The notes under the pieces: model-generated
What the model was told of the DNA's origin: nothing
Seen by the model: the letters and a program-made list of their open reading frames with translations, nothing else
Database searches by the model: none
Position numbers and translations under genes: made by a program
Shown here: in pieces, positions 1-8,433 of the stretch
Position numbering within the stretch: the first letter of the stretch is position 1
Layout of the letters: every line of letters starts with the position of its first letter
From: Flavobacterium praedii
GTDB taxonomy: Bacteria > Bacteroidota > Bacteroidia > Flavobacteriales > Flavobacteriaceae
Length of the DNA stretch: 64,000 nt
Assembly (NCBI RefSeq): GCF_026810365.1
Contig: NZ_CP113948.1
Location: forward strand, 2,443,001-2,507,000
Direction of reading: 5' to 3'

Positions 1-65
1 TCAATTGCACTTTTTTTCATTGTATCTATATTTCTTTATTCAAAAAAATATTCAAATTGTATTAC

Positions 66-623
66 TCAAGAATACTTCTCTTTATTTTTTAGAATAGTAA
101 TTTGATTTTTTAAAATTCTTCGGGCATGAGCAAATTGTGATTTAGAAGTACCTTCATTAATAGAAAGCATACTAGCAATTTCTTTATGCTTATATCCTTC
201 AATTGCAAATAAATTAAAAACGATTTTATAACCATCGGGTAAACTATCAATTAAACTTTGAATGTCTTCAATAGAAAACTGAATATTGGTTTCGTTATCT
301 GTTTCTTCAAAACCAACAGAATCATCTAAAAAATGAACTTTTTTTTGAACCCTAATAAAAGAGACACATTCATTAATCATGATTCTTCGAATCCAGCCTT
401 CAAAACTACCTTTCTTTTCGAATTGTTTTAAGTTTACAAAGACTTTCATAAACGCAGTAATCATAACATCTTCGGCCAGTTGTATGTCTTTTATGTATTG
501 TCTGCAAACACTCAACATTTTTGGAGAAAATTTTGAATATAGGCGTTGTTGTGCCTGCCGATTATTTGCGACTGCCAAATCTATAATTTCATTTTCTTCC
601 TGATATAAATTAATTACTTTCAA
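66..623 (-). CDS. ECF-type RNA polymerase sigma-70 factor
   Basis: A 185-residue extracytoplasmic-function sigma factor, which would direct RNA polymerase to a dedicated set of promoters. Region 2 spans roughly residues 20-95: a helix with YIKDIQLAEDVM, then the -10-binding GSFEGWIRRIMINECVSFIR segment. Region 4 spans roughly 120-175, with the helix-turn-helix in GYKHKEIASMLSINEGTSKSQ. Length fits the family. The start is TTG at 621-623; no in-frame ATG lies nearby, and the reading MKVINLYQ matches what I remember of flavobacterial homologues. No anti-sigma gene can be confirmed, because only about 20 bases of sequence lie beyond it at the window edge. Target promoters are unknown. Confidence 0.9.
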   Translation of the reverse strand: MKVINLYQEENEIIDLAVANNRQAQQRLYSKFSPKMLSVCRQYIKDIQLAEDVMITAFMKVFVNLKQFEKKGSFEGWIRRIMINECVSFIRVQKKVHFLDDSVGFEETDNETNIQFSIEDIQSLIDSLPDGYKIVFNLFAIEGYKHKEIASMLSINEGTSKSQFAHARRILKNQITILKNKEKYS

Positions 624-796
624 AATGTTTAAAAAGTGTTTCTATAACTATAGACGAGAATTAATGTAAAAAGGTTGCATGGATTTAAAAAAAAGTTAAA
701 ATCAAAAGCATCATTTAATTTTAAAAATAACACAAATCACTATTTGTAAACAATTTAGAAAATAAAAACTATTTTTTAGTAAGACTCAAAGTTTAT

Positions 797-1774
797 TTAT
801 TTCTTTCTTTCTATTACGTAATTAACCATTAAAATCAAGGCTGATTTATAGTCGGATTCGGGGTAATCATTCAACAGCAGTAATGCTTCCTGTTGAAATT
901 CTATCATTTTATTTTCGGCATAAGTCAATCCGTGATTGTCTTTTACAAAAGTGATAACTTCTTTAACTCTTTTTTTATCTTTATTATGATTTTTTATCGA
1001 ATTGATCAGCCAACTTTTCTCTTTTGAAGTACAATTATTGAGAACGTGAATAAGAGGCAAAGTCATTTTTTGCTCTTTGATGTCGATTCCAGTTGGTTTC
1101 CCAATGGCTTCATCTGAATAATCGAATAAATCATCTTTAATTTGAAAAGCCATTCCGATAAGTTCACCAAATTTACGCATGTTCTCTACTTGAACTGTAT
1201 CCTCAACAACGGATCTTGCTCCAAGTGCACAACATGCGGCGATAAGGGTAGCCGTTTTTTTTCGAATTATTTCATAATAAATGGCTTCTGTGATATCGAG
1301 TCTACGGGCTTTTTCAATTTGGAGTAATTCCCCTTCACTCATTTCCCGAACTGCTACTGAAATAATTTTCAATAAATCAAAATCTTCGTTATCAATAGAA
1401 AGCAATAATCCTTTGGATAATAAATAATCACCTACCAAAACAGCAATTTTATTTTTCCAAAGGGCATTGATTGAAAAAAAACCTCTGCGGCGGTTGCTAT
1501 CATCTACAACGTCATCATGTACTAATGTTGCTGTATGTATCAATTCGATCACACATGCACCTCTGTAAGTTCTTTCATTTACTGAACCTTTTGAAACCAT
1601 TTTTGCCATTAAAAAAACAAACATAGGTCGCATTTGTTTTCCTTTTCTATTGACTATATAATAAGTAATTCGGTTTAAAAGCGCCACTTTTGAAGACATT
1701 GATTCGTAGAACTTTTTTTCAAAAAGTTCCATCTCGTAAACTATTGGCTGCTTTATTTGTGTAGTGATATTCAT
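797..1774 (-). CDS. Polyprenyl (octaprenyl-type) diphosphate synthase
   Basis: A trans-isoprenyl diphosphate synthase of 325 residues. It would condense isopentenyl diphosphate onto an allylic primer to build the isoprenoid side chain of menaquinone. Both aspartate-rich Mg2+-diphosphate motifs are visible: DDVVD at 87-91, followed by DSNRRRG, and DDLFD at 214-218. The GKQMRP substrate-binding segment lies near 45-50. The ATG at 1774 is preceded by a TATATTTG element at 1783-1790, so it is probably a single gene with its own promoter. Chain length cannot be read directly. IspB/octaprenyl-like is more likely than FPP synthase from overall similarity, so no symbol is given. Confidence 0.9.
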   Translation of the reverse strand: MNITTQIKQPIVYEMELFEKKFYESMSSKVALLNRITYYIVNRKGKQMRPMFVFLMAKMVSKGSVNERTYRGACVIELIHTATLVHDDVVDDSNRRRGFFSINALWKNKIAVLVGDYLLSKGLLLSIDNEDFDLLKIISVAVREMSEGELLQIEKARRLDITEAIYYEIIRKKTATLIAACCALGARSVVEDTVQVENMRKFGELIGMAFQIKDDLFDYSDEAIGKPTGIDIKEQKMTLPLIHVLNNCTSKEKSWLINSIKNHNKDKKRVKEVITFVKDNHGLTYAENKMIEFQQEALLLLNDYPESDYKSALILMVNYVIERKK

Positions 1775-1782
1775 TTAGATGC

Positions 1783-1790
1783 CAAATATA
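1783..1790 (-). promoter_or_regulatory. Bacteroidota-type -7 promoter element (TATATTTG)
   Basis: TATATTTG on the minus strand matches the flavobacterial TAnnTTTG consensus and ends 8 bases before the polyprenyl synthase ATG. No clear TTG -33 element is seen at the usual spacing. Confidence 0.5.
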
Positions 1791-2060
1791 CTATTTTAAA
1801 TAAAAATACGTTAATCAATTAATATTAAGTGCACGTTATTTGTCCTGAGGCAATATTTAATTTGCAATGTATAACTGACTTCAAATTCTTTTAAAACATG
1901 ATTAAAACTTTATAAATATAAAAAATTTTAAAGCCCTAATTAATCATAACAATTCTACTCAATAGATTCTAATAGATCAGCATTTTTTTTAACAGCTGAT
2001 TTAAACCATTTTGAAATTTACAGATCAAACAAGAATTAACAAACCAAAAAATTTATAATT

Positions 2061-2918
2061 ATGAAAACTAAAAATTTAATTATTGCTTCATTTATGACAA
2101 TTGCCTTATTTATTAGTTGCGACTCAACTGATAAAACAGCTGATACACCAACCGCTATTTCTACAGAACAAGTTAATGCTGATGCTAAAATTGATGCTTC
2201 TATTAATGATGTCTCTAATATTATTGAAGATCAATTTTTGGTAAAACAAAGCGTTACTAGTAAGTCTGGCGAAAAAATTAAAAGTATTTTGCCTGCTTGC
2301 GCAACTGTAACTTGGACGCTAACCAATGGGAATTTTACAGGTTCAATTGATTTTAGAACAGTAGGCTGCGCACTTGACAATGGAAATGTATTGAAAGGAA
2401 AAATTACCCTAACTTTCTCTGGTAACTTCACAACTCCCGAACAAACGATTACGTATACTTTTGATGAATTTTATCACAACGGTAAAAAACTACAAGGAAG
2501 CAAAACCATTACCAGATCACTTAAATCTACTGAACTGTTAGCAACTGCTCATCCCGTATTCACTTGTGCTGTAGACATGACCGTGACATTTGATGATGGT
2601 TCTGTTTATACTAGAACCGAGAACAAAGTTAAAGAAATGGTAGAAGGTTATGACACTTTGGGCAATTGGGACGATAATGTTTTCCTTGTTACTGGAAGCG
2701 GAACTACTACTATGCCAAATGGCGACAAATTATCCAGCACTATCAAAACACCGTTACGTTATGTTATGGCTTGCAAACAACCGTTCCCAGTTGCAGGAAC
2801 AGTTTTGAAAGTCAAAAATGATATCGAAACTTTGGTTGATTTTGGAAACGGTGACTGCGACAATCTTGCGACAGTCACTACTGGAGGTGTAACAACTACA
2901 ATTGAATTAAAAAAATAA
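2061..2918 (+). CDS. Putative lipoprotein of unknown function
   Basis: A 285-residue protein I do not recognise. The N-terminus is a lipoprotein signal (MKTKNLIIASFMTIALFISC) with the lipobox cysteine at residue 20, followed by an acidic, low-complexity linker (about 21-75). The remainder is rich in threonine and alternating hydrophobic residues (for example GSIDFRTVGC, VTFDDGSVYTR). This suggests beta-strands in a secreted beta-sandwich or barrel-like fold. Cysteines at about 80, 103, 168, 240 and 269 could form disulfides in the periplasm. It stands alone, with 286 bases upstream and a strong terminator just downstream. Function cannot be inferred. Confidence 0.8.
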   Translation: MKTKNLIIASFMTIALFISCDSTDKTADTPTAISTEQVNADAKIDASINDVSNIIEDQFLVKQSVTSKSGEKIKSILPACATVTWTLTNGNFTGSIDFRTVGCALDNGNVLKGKITLTFSGNFTTPEQTITYTFDEFYHNGKKLQGSKTITRSLKSTELLATAHPVFTCAVDMTVTFDDGSVYTRTENKVKEMVEGYDTLGNWDDNVFLVTGSGTTTMPNGDKLSSTIKTPLRYVMACKQPFPVAGTVLKVKNDIETLVDFGNGDCDNLATVTTGGVTTTIELKK

Positions 2919-2952
2919 TATCTAACTAGTAATAAGCTATTTACCAAACTAG

Positions 2953-2995
2953 AAAAAACCTTAAAAAGCCAGAAATTGCACTTTTAAGGTTTTTT
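2953..2995 (+). terminator. Intrinsic terminator after the lipoprotein gene
   Basis: The stem AAAAAACCTTAAAA pairs with TTTTAAGGTTTTTT across a 12-14 base loop and is followed by a T-run. The A/T symmetry means it could also stop leftward transcription, but the leftward gene rlmN ends beyond it. Confidence 0.8.
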
Positions 2996-3021
2996 TATTT
3001 ATATCAACATTATAGCTAGAT

Positions 3022-4065
3022 CTATGCTTCTTTATTGGCCAATTGCCCGCAGGCGGCATCAATATCTTTACCTCGACTTCTTCTTACTTTGACAACAATT
3101 CCAATAGCTTCGAGTGCTTTTATATATGCATTTATAGATTCTTCAGAAGCTTGTTGAAACTCACCATCATCAATAGGATTGTATTCGATTAAGTTTACTT
3201 TACAAGGTACATATTTACAAAATTTCACTAATGCATCAATCGATGCTTTATCATCATTGATCCCTTTCCAAACCACATATTCATAGGATATTTTGCATTT
3301 TGTTTTTCGATACCAATATTCTAAAGATTCTCTTAGATCGGCCAAAGGAAAATTTTCGCTAAACGGCATAATTCGAGAACGAATTTCATCAATAGCAGAG
3401 TGTAATGATACTGCTAATTTGAATTTCACATCATCATCGGCTAATTTTTTAATCATTTTAGGAATACCCGAAGTGGAAACCATTATTCGTTTGGGAGACA
3501 TTCCCAAACCTTCTGGAGAAGTAATCATTTCAATGGCTTTCAAAACATTATTGTAATTCATAAGAGGTTCTCCCATTCCCATAAAAACAATATTAGACAA
3601 CGGATGATTGTGATACAATCTACTTTCTTTATCGATAGCGATAACTTGGTCGTAAATTTCAGCAGGTTCTAGATTACGCATTCGTTTCAAACGAGCGGTT
3701 GCGCAAAAATTACAGTCTAAACTACAGCCTACTTGACTTGAGACACAAGCTGTTGTTCTTGTTTGAGTAGGAATCAACACACTTTCGACAACCAAACCAT
3801 CATGCAAACGAACTGCATTCTTTACCGTTCCGTCTTCAGAACGTTGCATGGTATCTACTTTGATATGATTGATCACAAAATGTCCTTCTAACATAGCACG
3901 AGTATTTTTGGACACATTAGTCATATCTTCAAAATGATGTGCTCCTTTACTCCATAACCATTCATAGACTTGATTTCCTCGAAAGGGTTTATCTCCGTTG
4001 GTTACAAAAAAATCTCTCAATTGATCTTTAGATAGGGCTCGTATGTCTTTTTTCTCGATTTGCAT
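3022..4065 (-). CDS. rlmN: Dual-specificity RNA methyltransferase RlmN
   Basis: A radical SAM enzyme of 347 residues that methylates C2 of A2503 in 23S rRNA, and A37 of some tRNAs in studied species. The CxxxCxxC cluster is at Cys114, Cys118 and Cys121 (CSLDCNFC). The methyl-carrier/resolving cysteine is in the C-terminal DAACGQL (Cys339). The GMGEPLMNY SAM-binding segment and the SLHSA motif are present. The ATG at 4065 is preceded by TAAATTTG at 4070-4077, only 4 bases upstream, so the mRNA would be almost leaderless. It is divergent from the O-methyltransferase gene. Confidence 0.97.
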   Translation of the reverse strand: MQIEKKDIRALSKDQLRDFFVTNGDKPFRGNQVYEWLWSKGAHHFEDMTNVSKNTRAMLEGHFVINHIKVDTMQRSEDGTVKNAVRLHDGLVVESVLIPTQTRTTACVSSQVGCSLDCNFCATARLKRMRNLEPAEIYDQVIAIDKESRLYHNHPLSNIVFMGMGEPLMNYNNVLKAIEMITSPEGLGMSPKRIMVSTSGIPKMIKKLADDDVKFKLAVSLHSAIDEIRSRIMPFSENFPLADLRESLEYWYRKTKCKISYEYVVWKGINDDKASIDALVKFCKYVPCKVNLIEYNPIDDGEFQQASEESINAYIKALEAIGIVVKVRRSRGKDIDAACGQLANKEA

Positions 4066-4069
4066 GGTG

Positions 4070-4077
4070 CAAATTTA
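4070..4077 (-). promoter_or_regulatory. -7 element almost abutting the rlmN start
   Basis: TAAATTTG on the minus strand fits TAnnTTTG. Only four bases (CACC) separate it from the ATG, which implies a leaderless or near-leaderless transcript if the element is used. Confidence 0.45.
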
Positions 4078-4142
4078 ATGACAATTTGTTGAATTATTTC
4101 ATCAATTCGCAGAAATGCTCATGTGTTGTTTTGATAATTTGA

Positions 4143-4150
4143 TAACTTTG
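4143..4150 (+). promoter_or_regulatory. -7 promoter element (TAACTTTG) for the O-methyltransferase gene
   Basis: TAACTTTG lies 15 bases before the ATG at 4166. It falls inside the longer frame that opens at 4115, which argues against that upstream start. Confidence 0.4.
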
Positions 4151-4165
4151 ACAAAAATTAGAAAA

Positions 4166-4807
4166 ATGCATTTTATCTCCCAAGAATTAGAAGATTATAT
4201 TGAACAACACTCCGAAAAAGAGCCTACATTATTAGCGGCTTTAAACAAAGAAACCTATCAAAAAATATTGTTGCCTAGAATGCTTAGCGGTCATTTTCAA
4301 GGAAGGGTTTTGAGTATGTTGTCTAAATTGATTCGACCAGTAAATATTTTGGAAATCGGTACATACACTGGTTATTCCGCATTATGCCTGTGTGAAGGTA
4401 TGCAAGAGAACGGGCAATTGCACACGATAGACATCAAGGAAGAATTGGTTGATTTTCAGCGCAAGCATTTTGACAAATCGCCTTGGGGTAAACAAATTGT
4501 ACAGCATTTGGGTGAAGCCGTTGCCATTATTCCTAATTTAGATATAAAATTTGACTTGGTTTTTATTGATGCTGACAAAGAAAATTACCTGAATTATTTT
4601 GAAATAATTGTACCAAAAATGAACAAAGGAGGAATTATTTTATCCGATAATGTATTGTGGAGCGGAAAAGTATTAGAGCCTGTTCATCCCAACGATGTAA
4701 GCACCAAAGTCCTAATAGAATACAATCAATTACTTAAAAATGACCCCAGAGTAGAAACGGTTTTATTACCTATTCGTGATGGATTGACGGTGAGTAGGGT
4801 GATTTAA
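4166..4807 (+). CDS. SAM-dependent O-methyltransferase (family 3)
   Basis: A 213-residue class I methyltransferase of the catechol/caffeoyl-CoA O-methyltransferase type. The glycine-rich SAM loop is ILEIGTYTGYSA. The metal-coordinating acidic motif is FIDADKENY, followed by the NVLWSG motif, all in family order. A longer frame opens at 4115, but its first 17 residues do not resemble the family and overlap a TAACTTTG promoter, so the ATG at 4166 is preferred. The substrate is unknown: bacterial members act on small catechols or on tRNA hydroxyuridine (TrmR), and neither can be chosen here. Confidence 0.9.
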   Translation: MHFISQELEDYIEQHSEKEPTLLAALNKETYQKILLPRMLSGHFQGRVLSMLSKLIRPVNILEIGTYTGYSALCLCEGMQENGQLHTIDIKEELVDFQRKHFDKSPWGKQIVQHLGEAVAIIPNLDIKFDLVFIDADKENYLNYFEIIVPKMNKGGIILSDNVLWSGKVLEPVHPNDVSTKVLIEYNQLLKNDPRVETVLLPIRDGLTVSRVI

Positions 4808-4867
4808 AACGTGGGATAAAGTCTATAAAGATTAATTGAGATTGATCCTATGAAATTTTAACTAAAC

Positions 4868-4978
4868 ATCCTTTATTCCCTGATTGCTTTGCCAATTCAC
4901 TTCGCTCGTGTGAAGAGATATCCGTATTGTTTTTTTTTAAAGAATAAGATACAGCGGATAGCAGGATTAGCTCCTTAA
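4868..4978 (-). other. Possible degenerate copy of a structured flavobacterial intergenic element
   Basis: The gap between two convergent genes holds no credible ORF. On the minus strand it reads GGAGCTAATCCTGCTATCCG, then an AT-rich stretch, ACGGATATCTCTTCA, a small hairpin (TTCAC...GTGAA) and finally CAATCAGGG. The opening CCTG and closing CAGG can pair. The order (YATCC core, inner hairpin, closing GC-rich word) resembles the element at 43227-43341 and, from memory, a word pattern common between flavobacterial genes. It may extend slightly beyond these bounds. Confidence 0.35.
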
Positions 4979-4989
4979 TGTTTATAACC

Positions 4990-5565
4990 CTAATTATTTT
5001 GTGTAACTGGAAAATTCTTTTTGAGTGCCCATTGGTAAGCTTTATACATTGCATATCCGGTTATTAGCCCGCACAAATACCCAGAAAGTATGTCTAAAGG
5101 ATAATGCAAACCCAAATAAATACGGCTGTAAGCAAAAATTAATGGCCATAGAAAAAGCAGTCCGAAATACTTAAATTGTTTCTTAAAAATAAGATACAAA
5201 AAGGTTGATACCGCCATAGTATTTGCAGCGTGCCCAGAGAAAAAACTAAAAGAAGTACGCACTTGAACGACTCTTATAAAAGTATTGATTTCGGGGTTAT
5301 TACAAGGTCTAATTCTTTGAAAAGTATATTTGAACAGATTGGTTATTTGATCAGTAGCCAAAACCAAAACAGCAACAAAAAGCAATAAATACCCTGTTTG
5401 CTTGATTCCTAATTTTTTATATATAAGATAAAACAAAAAGAAAAAAAATGGAATCCAATTGACTTGTTTGGTAATAATTAACCAAAATCCATCATAGGTT
5501 TCGGATCCTAAACTGTTTAGATAAATAAATAATTGAGTATCTAGAGCGAGTATTTTTTCTAGCAT
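4990..5565 (-). CDS. PAP2-family membrane phosphatase
   Basis: A 191-residue integral membrane phosphatase of the type-2 phosphatidic acid phosphatase family. It would dephosphorylate lipid phosphates such as undecaprenyl diphosphate or phosphatidate. The three family motifs are in order: K79xxxxxxRP87 (KYTFQRIRP), the FSGH motif with catalytic His112, and SRIYLGLHYPLD with His154 and Asp158. About five or six hydrophobic helices are visible. The ATG overlaps the tatA stop codon by one base, so the two genes are very likely translationally coupled. The lipid substrate cannot be told from sequence. Confidence 0.92.
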   Translation of the reverse strand: MLEKILALDTQLFIYLNSLGSETYDGFWLIITKQVNWIPFFFFLFYLIYKKLGIKQTGYLLLFVAVLVLATDQITNLFKYTFQRIRPCNNPEINTFIRVVQVRTSFSFFSGHAANTMAVSTFLYLIFKKQFKYFGLLFLWPLIFAYSRIYLGLHYPLDILSGYLCGLITGYAMYKAYQWALKKNFPVTQNN

Positions 5566-5963
5566 TACATTTGTCGTTTTACGGGACCAGTTATATCATC
5601 TATTAATGGAGTCCCATCTGCATTGACAGTTCCGCTTATAACGCTATCCTTGGTTTTATTAATTTCGGAAGAAAATGTATCTGTAATTCCGTTAAAAGTG
5701 TTAGTCGTTTCTCCTAAAAGATTTGATTTGGCTCTATTAATTTCAGCATTAATTCCACCAGTTAAATTATCCAAAGTTTTTTGGTCAAAGCCATTGGCTT
5801 CAGCACCTTTTTGAATTTCACTTTTAATATCATTAGTAGCATTTTTAAGTTGAGCCATAGCTTTCCCCATAGTTCTTGCTATTTCTGGAACTTTATCAGA
5901 ACCAAAAAGCATCAATACAATAAACATGATAAAAACTAATTCTCCTCCTCCTATTCCAAACAT
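5565..5963 (-). CDS. tatA: Sec-independent protein translocase subunit TatA/TatE
   Basis: The channel-forming subunit of the twin-arginine translocase, exporting folded proteins across the inner membrane. It has one N-terminal membrane helix (GGGELVFIMFIVLMLFG, about residues 4-20), then SDKVPEIARTMGKAMAQLKNATNDIKSE, the canonical hinge plus amphipathic helix. At 132 residues it is longer than E. coli TatA (about 89): the extra tail (about 55-132) is polar, repetitive (INRAKSN, INKTKDS) and probably flexible. No tatC is adjacent. A TATCTTTG -7 element lies upstream, and the gene overlaps the PAP2 gene by one base. Confidence 0.92.
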   Translation of the reverse strand: MFGIGGGELVFIMFIVLMLFGSDKVPEIARTMGKAMAQLKNATNDIKSEIQKGAEANGFDQKTLDNLTGGINAEINRAKSNLLGETTNTFNGITDTFSSEINKTKDSVISGTVNADGTPLIDDITGPVKRQM

Positions 5964-5984
5964 AATTTTTGCTTTTTAATCTGA

Positions 5985-5992
5985 CAAAGATA
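5985..5992 (-). promoter_or_regulatory. -7 promoter element (TATCTTTG) upstream of tatA
   Basis: TATCTTTG on the minus strand is a full TAnnTTTG match 21 bases before the tatA ATG. It would drive the tatA-PAP2 pair. Confidence 0.55.
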
Positions 5993-6037
5993 TTAAAATT
6001 TCAAACTTAGTCTTTTAATTATTTCATAAAAAAAATT

Positions 6038-6109
6038 GCTAAGATTCTAAGTTTTTCAGACTTCATGTCTTTGTTTAACTTATAAAATCTTAGCAACTTA
6101 GAACCTTAG
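6038..6109. repeat. Intergenic palindrome built from CTAAG(A/G)TTCTAAG words
   Basis: CTAAGATTCTAAGTT at 6039-6053 is inverted at 6095-6109 with one mismatch. The right side also carries a second unit, AATCTTAGC (6086-6094), that can pair with GCTAAGATT at 6038-6046. The same words form the hairpin at 46374-46418, so this is a dispersed element. It sits between the M1 peptidase 3' end and tatA. Confidence 0.7.
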
Positions 6110-6124
6110 TATCTGTTATTTAAG

Positions 6125-8368
6125 TTAATCGAATTTTGATTTTGTTTCCACTTTTGGCCAAGCATTGTTGGTTACATCAATATCGGCAGTTTCTAGTTTT
6201 GGATCAATTTGAATTTGTTTTATCGCCTTAGTGGTAGCATATACTTTTTTGGCAGTTTCATTGTTTTGTCTCCAAATTTGAGCTGGATATTTATAATTAT
6301 CTACTGACCCGTCTTCATACGTAATTTGAACAATAATTGGCATTGGCATACCACCTGGTTTATTAAATTCTACTTCGTAAAAGTATTTTGGATTTTTCAA
6401 AGTAGTGCGTTCTTCTGCAGTAAGCTTTTGATTTACATATTCAGAAAGAGAACTTACTTCTTCAATTTTAAATGGTTTTTTAGCAGTAGGATTCAATTCA
6501 GCATTATCACTTGCAATTAAATATACAAATGGTCCTTTGTCTTGACCAAAACGTCCTTTTCTAACTTTTGCATCTTTCAAAGCTATTGTTGGAGTCTCTG
6601 TAACATAGTATTGTTTTACCTCGTTAATTCCTATATCAACAAAGTCAGTTGAATAAAACCAACCTCTAAAAAACCAATCCAAATCGACAGCCGAAGCATC
6701 TTCCATTGTTCTGAAAAAATCTTCAGGAGTTGGATGCTTGAATTTCCATCTGTTGGCATACATTTTGAATGCATAATCAAACAACTCACGACCCATTATT
6801 GTTTCTCTCAAGATATTAAGTCCTGCTGCTGGTTTCCCATAGGCATTGTTTCCAAATTGAATGATATTTTCAGAATTTGACATAATAGGTTCCAAGAATT
6901 TTTGATCACCACTCATATAAGGAACTATATTTTTGGCTGGGCCTCGTCTAGAAGGAAAATTAGTTCCCAACTCCTGTTCGGCCATGTATTCCATAAAAGA
7001 GTTTAATCCTTCGTCCATCCATGTCCACTGACGTTCATCAGAATTGACAATCATCGGAAAAAAATTGTGTCCCACTTCATGAACTACAACTCCAATCATT
7101 CCATTTTTAATTTGTTCACTAGTCTTTCCGTTTTCGTCTGGACGACCAAAATTCCAACAAATCATAGGATATTCCATTCCTTGATCTTCTGCCGAAACAG
7201 AAACTGCTTTTGGATATGGATAATCAAAAGTATGAGAAGAATAACTTTTTAAAGTATGTGCAACTGTCATCGTTGAAGTTTCTCCCCAAAGCGGATTAGC
7301 TTCTTTTGGATATACCGATTCTGCCATAACTACTTTTCCGCTCAATTGAACCGCCATCGCATCATAAATAAATTTTCTTGAAGATGCTATTCCGAAATCT
7401 CTAACATTTTTGGCACTAAATTTCCAGGTTTTCTTTTGATTGGAAAAACCTTTTTCCGCAGCTTCGGCTTCTGCTTGCGTTACAATAACCACAGGTTTAT
7501 CAAAGGTTTTTTGAGCCAAAGCATATCTTTTAACTTGTTCTGGCGTAAAAACTTCGCTTCTATTTATTAATTCACCTGTAGCATCAACCACGTGATCTGC
7601 GGGTACCGTAACATTTACATCAAAATTTCCAAATGGCAAAGCAAATTCTCCACCACCCCAAAACTGCATGTTTTGCCAACCTTCGACATCATTATAAACA
7701 GCCATTCTTGGATAAAATTGAGCAATGACATACAACCTATTACCTTCTTTTTCAAACAATTCATATCCGGAACGACCTCCATCTTGTTGGTAATTATTGA
7801 TATTGTACCACCATTTTATAGAGAATGAAATACTGGTTCCTGGTTTCATTGGAGTTTCCAAATTGATTCGCATCATCGTTTGATTAATGGTGTAAGACAA
7901 TGGACTACCTTTTACATCTTTTACATATTCGATATTGAAACCACGTTCTAAACCCGGTTTTAAATACTCATTGGTAAATTTATTAACCGGCAAAACTTGT
8001 TCGATTTTTTCGTTTTCAACCAATGGAGACTGCGAATTTTTAGCAGCTTGATTTTGATCCAATTGAATCCACAAATACTCTAAATTATCTGGAGAATTGT
8101 TGTAATAGGTAATAGTTTCGGAACCACTCAGTTTCGCGTTTTTATCATCTAGTTCTACATCAATTTTATAATCAGCTTGTTGCTGGTAATAAGCTGGTCC
8201 TGGAGCACCCGAAGCAGTACGAAACATATTGGGAGTAGCCAATAAATCATACATTTGGCTAAACTTGTTGGTATCGTATTTACCTTGCTGTTTGACAGCT
8301 GGCGTTACTGTTTTTTCTTGTGCCAATAAAATGGTAGGAAGAATAAATAATAAAGAAATGGTTCTCAT
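6125..8368 (-). CDS. Secreted M1-family zinc metallopeptidase (aminopeptidase N-like)
   Basis: A 747-residue zinc peptidase with an N-terminal signal peptide (MRTISLLFILPTILLAQ), so it acts in the periplasm or outside. The gluzincin site is complete: H430-E-x-x-H434 (HEVGHNFFP) with third ligand Glu453 in WMDEGLNSFMEY. The exopeptidase signature GxMEN appears as QGMEYP at about 396-401, so N-terminal recognition may differ from classical aminopeptidases. An N-terminal beta-sandwich (about 65-260) precedes the thermolysin-like domain and a C-terminal helical or beta region. It lies downstream of the DUF6702 gene, 65 bases away, possibly in one transcript with the block to its right. Confidence 0.93.
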   Translation of the reverse strand: MRTISLLFILPTILLAQEKTVTPAVKQQGKYDTNKFSQMYDLLATPNMFRTASGAPGPAYYQQQADYKIDVELDDKNAKLSGSETITYYNNSPDNLEYLWIQLDQNQAAKNSQSPLVENEKIEQVLPVNKFTNEYLKPGLERGFNIEYVKDVKGSPLSYTINQTMMRINLETPMKPGTSISFSIKWWYNINNYQQDGGRSGYELFEKEGNRLYVIAQFYPRMAVYNDVEGWQNMQFWGGGEFALPFGNFDVNVTVPADHVVDATGELINRSEVFTPEQVKRYALAQKTFDKPVVIVTQAEAEAAEKGFSNQKKTWKFSAKNVRDFGIASSRKFIYDAMAVQLSGKVVMAESVYPKEANPLWGETSTMTVAHTLKSYSSHTFDYPYPKAVSVSAEDQGMEYPMICWNFGRPDENGKTSEQIKNGMIGVVVHEVGHNFFPMIVNSDERQWTWMDEGLNSFMEYMAEQELGTNFPSRRGPAKNIVPYMSGDQKFLEPIMSNSENIIQFGNNAYGKPAAGLNILRETIMGRELFDYAFKMYANRWKFKHPTPEDFFRTMEDASAVDLDWFFRGWFYSTDFVDIGINEVKQYYVTETPTIALKDAKVRKGRFGQDKGPFVYLIASDNAELNPTAKKPFKIEEVSSLSEYVNQKLTAEERTTLKNPKYFYEVEFNKPGGMPMPIIVQITYEDGSVDNYKYPAQIWRQNNETAKKVYATTKAIKQIQIDPKLETADIDVTNNAWPKVETKSKFD

Positions 8369-8433
8369 AAACTAAAATTGGAGTTTTTATAGGCCGTGAA
8401 AATACCATTTTTAAACAGAATTGTTAATATTCC

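Noticed and set aside
1..20. Possible minus-strand gene start (ATG at 18-20) before the sigma-factor end
   Set aside because: Only six codons fall in the window, so no product can be supported, though an anti-sigma or envelope gene would be a common neighbour.
4848..5054. 68-codon minus-strand frame after the PAP2 gene
   Set aside because: It overlaps the PAP2 coding region in another frame and continues into what looks like a structured repeat; no protein-like features.
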